A model generated the notes under the pieces. That model did not search any database. It had not been told where the DNA came from and saw nothing but the letters and a program-made list of their open reading frames with translations. A stretch of 64,000 nucleotides of DNA from Pelagibius litoralis (GTDB lineage Bacteria > Pseudomonadota > Alphaproteobacteria > Kiloniellales > Kiloniellaceae): contig NZ_JAAQPH010000004.1 in assembly GCF_011683915.1 (NCBI RefSeq), forward strand, positions 124,001-188,000, given 5' to 3'. This document shows, one piece after another, positions 61,089 to 64,000 of this stretch (the stretch's first letter is position 1; each line of letters begins with the position of its first letter). The position numbers and the translations under genes are program-made.

Positions 61089-62483
61089 ATGGCGACCACA
61101 GACCACCCCAATAGGCCCCAAGGTCGGGTCCTGACCGACTGGCGCCCCGAAGACCCCGAGTTTTGGAGCGCCCAGGGACGCGCCATCGCAACCCGCAACC
61201 TCTGGATTTCGATCCCCAACCTTCTGCTGGCTTTCTCGGTCTGGATGGTGTGGTCGGTGGTCGTGGCACGGCTTCCGGCGATCGGGTTCAACTACACAAC
61301 CGGTCAGCTTTTCTGGCTGGCCGCGCTGCCCGGCCTTTCCGGCGCGACGCTCAGAATCTTTTACACCTTCATGATTCCGATCTTCGGGGGGCGGAGGTGG
61401 ACGGCGCTTTCCACCGCCTCGCTGCTTTTCCCGGCACTGGGGATCGGCTTCGCCGTCCAGAACCCCGAGACGCCTTACATGTTGTTCATCGGCCTGGCGC
61501 TCATGTGCGGCTTCGGCGGCGGTAACTTCGCTTCCTCCATGGCCAACATCGCCTATTTCTATCCCAAGAAGAGCAAGGGCCATGCGTTGGCACTGAACGC
61601 GGGGCTTGGCAATCTCGGCGTCTCTGTCATGCAGTTCGTCGTACCGATGGTGATCACCGCGAGTGTCTTCGGCGCCATCGGGGGCGAAGCCCAGACGCTG
61701 TCCGACGGCAGCGAGCTCTGGATCCAGAATGCCGGCTTCATCTGGGTGCCGTTCCTTGCGGTCTCGGCCGTCGCGGCTTGGTTCGGAATGAACGACATCG
61801 CCGATGCCAAAGCATCGCTCGGCAATCAGCTGACGATCCTCAAGCGCAAGCATAACTGGATCATGTGCATCCTCTACACCGGCACCTTCGGATCGTTCAT
61901 CGGCTATTCGGCGGGCTTCCCGCTTTTGATGAAGACGCAGTTCCCGGACGTGAACGTTCTGTCCTACGCTTTCCTCGGTCCGCTCGTCGGCGCGCTCAGC
62001 CGCGCGGCCACCGGATGGGTATCGGATAAATTCGGTGGTGGCCGGGTGACCTTCTGGGTTTTCCTGGGCATGATCATCGCTGTTTGGGGCGTTCTTCAGT
62101 TCCTGCCGCAAAACGGTACTGCAGGCCATTTCTGGGGCTTCTTCGCCTGCTTCATGGCGCTCTTCTTCCTGACCGGCGTGGGCAATGCCTCGACCTTCCA
62201 GATGATCCCATCGATCATGAAGAAGGAAATCGCCCGCCTGATACCGAACGGCGATCCGGCGGTGAACCAGAAGACGGCCGAGCGGGAAAGCGCCGCGATC
62301 ATTGCTTTCACCAGCGCGATCGCCGCCTACGGCGCCTTCTTCATTCCGAAGGCCTATGGCACCTCGATCGACATGACCGGCGCCCCGCACGGTGCGCTTT
62401 GGGCCTTCCTCGGCTTCTACGTGGTCTGCGTTGGGATCACGTGGTTCTTCTACAGCCGCAAGAGTGCCCCGGTTTCCTGCTGA
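61089..62483 (+). CDS. narK2: Nitrate/nitrite antiporter, NarK2 type
   Basis: 464-residue MFS antiporter, very close in pattern to E. coli NarK: WRPEDPEFW, ATRNLWISIPNLLLAFSVWMVWS, GFGGGNFASSMANIAYFYPK, LNAGLGNLGVSVMQFVVP, and RAATGWVSDKFGG. NarK2-type proteins exchange external nitrate for cytoplasmic nitrite, needed because NarG reduces nitrate in the cytoplasm. Preceded by GGGAGGAA ahead of ATG 61089; followed by a stable hairpin and narG. Confidence 0.94.
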   Translation: MATTDHPNRPQGRVLTDWRPEDPEFWSAQGRAIATRNLWISIPNLLLAFSVWMVWSVVVARLPAIGFNYTTGQLFWLAALPGLSGATLRIFYTFMIPIFGGRRWTALSTASLLFPALGIGFAVQNPETPYMLFIGLALMCGFGGGNFASSMANIAYFYPKKSKGHALALNAGLGNLGVSVMQFVVPMVITASVFGAIGGEAQTLSDGSELWIQNAGFIWVPFLAVSAVAAWFGMNDIADAKASLGNQLTILKRKHNWIMCILYTGTFGSFIGYSAGFPLLMKTQFPDVNVLSYAFLGPLVGALSRAATGWVSDKFGGGRVTFWVFLGMIIAVWGVLQFLPQNGTAGHFWGFFACFMALFFLTGVGNASTFQMIPSIMKKEIARLIPNGDPAVNQKTAERESAAIIAFTSAIAAYGAFFIPKAYGTSIDMTGAPHGALWAFLGFYVVCVGITWFFYSRKSAPVSC

Positions 62484-62496
62484 AGCTTTGACTTGC

Positions 62497-62524
62497 CCTG
62501 CGCCGGCCAAGACGCCGGCGCAGG
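62497..62524 (+). other. Strong hairpin between narK2 and narG
   Basis: Perfect 11-bp stem CCTGCGCCGGC (62497-62507) with GCCGGCGCAGG (62514-62524), 6-base loop. It lies 10 bp before the narG ribosome site GAGGAGAC. No T-run. It may set the relative levels of transporters and reductase. Confidence 0.5.
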
Positions 62525-62548
62525 CCCCCACGCTGAGGAGACAGAGAT

Positions 62549-64000
62549 ATGAGCCATCTGCTCGACAGATTGAACTTCCTCCAGTCCAAAGAACTGGAAC
62601 AGTTCTCGAACGGGCACGGCCAGGTGACGCGGGAAGACCGCGCCTGGGAAGACACCTACAGAAACCGCTGGCGCCATGACAAGGTCGTGCGCTCGACCCA
62701 CGGGGTGAACTGCACCGGATCGTGCTCATGGAAGATCTACGTGAAGTCGGGGATCGTGACCTGGGAGACCCAGCAGACCGACTATCCCCGAACCCGCCAC
62801 GACCTGCCGAACCACGAGCCGCGCGGCTGCGCGCGGGGCGCTTCTTACAGCTGGTATCTCTACTCCGCCAACCGGGTGAAGAATCCGCTGGTTCGGGGCA
62901 AGCTTCTGAAGCTCTGGCGCCGGATGCGCGAGACGATGAGCCCGGTCGAGGCCTGGACCGCGCTGCAGCAGGACCCGATCCTGCGCGCTTCCTACGTCGA
63001 AACCCGCGGCAAGGGCGGTTTCGTTCGCGCCAGTTGGGACGAGGCGACCGAGATCATCGCGATCGCCAATGCCTATACGGCAAAGACCTATGGCCCCGAC
63101 CGGGTCTTCGGATTCTCGCCGATCCCCGCCATGTCGATGGTCAGCTATGCCGCCGGCAGCCGCTATCTCAGCCTGCTCGGCGGTACCTGCATGAGCTTCT
63201 ACGACTGGTACTGCGACCTGCCGCCCGCAAGCCCGATGACCTGGGGCGAGCAGACCGACGTGCCGGAATCGGCCGACTGGTACAACGCCGGCTACCTCCT
63301 CGTCTGGGGGTCGAACGTGCCGCAGACGCGCACGCCGGATGCGCATTTCTATACCGAGGCGCGCTACCGCGGCACCAAGTCCGCCGTCATCTGCCCGGAC
63401 TATTCCGAAGCCGCCAAGTTCGGCGACGTGTGGCTCAACGTCAAACAGGGTACCGACGCGGCGCTCGCCATGGCCTTCGGCCACGTCATCCTGCGCGAAT
63501 TCCATCTGGACCGGCAGACCGCCTACTTCGAGGACTACTGCCGCAAGTACTCCGACATGCCGATGCTGGTGCAGCTGGAGGAAAAGGACGGCCGGCTGGT
63601 GCCGGGCCGGTTCCTGCGCGCCGACAGTCTTGACGGCAAGCTCGGCGAAGCGAACAACCCGGAATGGAAGACCATCGCCATCGACGAGGCCACCAGCAAC
63701 CTGGTCGCGCCGAACGGCTCGATCGGTTATCGCTGGGGCGAGCAGGGCGAATGGAACCTTGAGGAACGCGCCGGCGAGGCGGACACCTGCCTGAAGTTGA
63801 CATTGGTCGGCGACACCGACCACGACGAGGTCGTGGGGGTCGATTTCCCCTACTTCGGCGGCGCCGCCACGGCTGCATTTGCCACCGACGCCGATCATCC
63901 CGAAGTGCTGACCCGCAACATCCCCGCCCGCCGTGTGAAAACCGCCCAAGGCGATGTACTGGTCGCCACGGTCTTCGATCTTTTCTGCGCCAACTACGGC
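62549..64000 (+). CDS. narG: Respiratory nitrate reductase alpha subunit NarG (3' partial)
   Basis: First 484 residues of the membrane-bound cytoplasmic nitrate reductase catalytic subunit, continuing past the window. ATG 62549 gives MSHLLDRLNFLQ. The N-terminal [4Fe-4S] site uses H51 with C55, C59 and C94 (HGVNCTGSC, RGCARG), the His-for-Cys substitution typical of NarG. The molybdenum ligand is D223 in YCDLPPASP, with TWGEQTDVPESADW following. SPIPAMSMVSYAAG and SNVPQTRTPDAH are intact. It reduces nitrate to nitrite using quinol via NarHI, expected downstream. Confidence 0.97.
   Translation, partial: MSHLLDRLNFLQSKELEQFSNGHGQVTREDRAWEDTYRNRWRHDKVVRSTHGVNCTGSCSWKIYVKSGIVTWETQQTDYPRTRHDLPNHEPRGCARGASYSWYLYSANRVKNPLVRGKLLKLWRRMRETMSPVEAWTALQQDPILRASYVETRGKGGFVRASWDEATEIIAIANAYTAKTYGPDRVFGFSPIPAMSMVSYAAGSRYLSLLGGTCMSFYDWYCDLPPASPMTWGEQTDVPESADWYNAGYLLVWGSNVPQTRTPDAHFYTEARYRGTKSAVICPDYSEAAKFGDVWLNVKQGTDAALAMAFGHVILREFHLDRQTAYFEDYCRKYSDMPMLVQLEEKDGRLVPGRFLRADSLDGKLGEANNPEWKTIAIDEATSNLVAPNGSIGYRWGEQGEWNLEERAGEADTCLKLTLVGDTDHDEVVGVDFPYFGGAATAAFATDADHPEVLTRNIPARRVKTAQGDVLVATVFDLFCANYG

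Overview
This is a GC-rich, gene-dense chromosomal segment of an alphaproteobacterium. The gene order mdh-sucCDAB, xerC-DUF484-fsa-priA-atpHAGDC and rplU-rpmA-GNAT-obgE-proBA...nadD-rsfS-rlmH-gpmI-envC-ctpA-rppH, together with an F1-only atp operon, suggests a Rhodospirillales/Kiloniellales-type organism. That placement is inference from synteny and protein flavour, not from a database search.

Layout. 1-1.8 kb: the end of an SDR oxidoreductase and a ZapE-type ATPase. 2.0-10.6 kb (+): TCA-cycle genes mdh, sucC, sucD, odhA and odhB, plus a small unknown protein. 10.6-17.1 kb (-): a block splitting odhB from lpd, with a TetR-controlled HlyD/ABC-2 efflux cassette, a frameshifted alpha/beta hydrolase, a LysE exporter and a threonine-aldolase-like enzyme. 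17.3-23.1 kb: lpd, an oxaloacetate decarboxylase, a second LysE protein, a HAD phosphatase, an MFS transporter and a GNAT acetyltransferase. 23.1-28.0 kb: xerC, DUF484, fsa and priA. 28.4-33.3 kb: the F1 ATP synthase operon, followed by a di-iron ferritin-like protein. 34.3-42.5 kb (-): nadD, rsfS, rlmH, gpmI, envC-like, ctpA, a divergent polysaccharide deacetylase and rppH. 42.6-48.1 kb (-): a complete peptide ABC importer operon lying between nadD and proA. 48.5-53.5 kb (-): rplU, rpmA, GNAT, obgE, proB and proA. 53.7-56.3 kb (-): two overlapping hydrolase genes. 56.5 kb: tRNA-Ser(CGA). 57.6-64 kb: a respiratory nitrate-reduction locus with a CMD protein, a NarR-like CRP/FNR regulator, a universal stress protein, narK1, narK2 and narG, which runs off the window.

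How the parts work together. The suc/odh/lpd/mdh genes form a near-complete lower TCA cycle, and the F1 genes convert the resulting proton-motive force into ATP. The nar locus gives an anaerobic respiratory branch; two perfect FNR-type boxes flank the regulator.

No wholly new multi-gene system stands out. The most interesting features are: an E2o protein (odhB) with two lipoyl domains and a half peripheral-subunit-binding domain; a histone-H1-like Lys/Ala tail on malate dehydrogenase, echoed on bL21; CTAG-bounded palindromic intergenic elements, two of them homologous and inverted 42.5 kb apart and two of them contributing the stop codon of a neighbouring gene; and accessory blocks splitting otherwise conserved housekeeping clusters.
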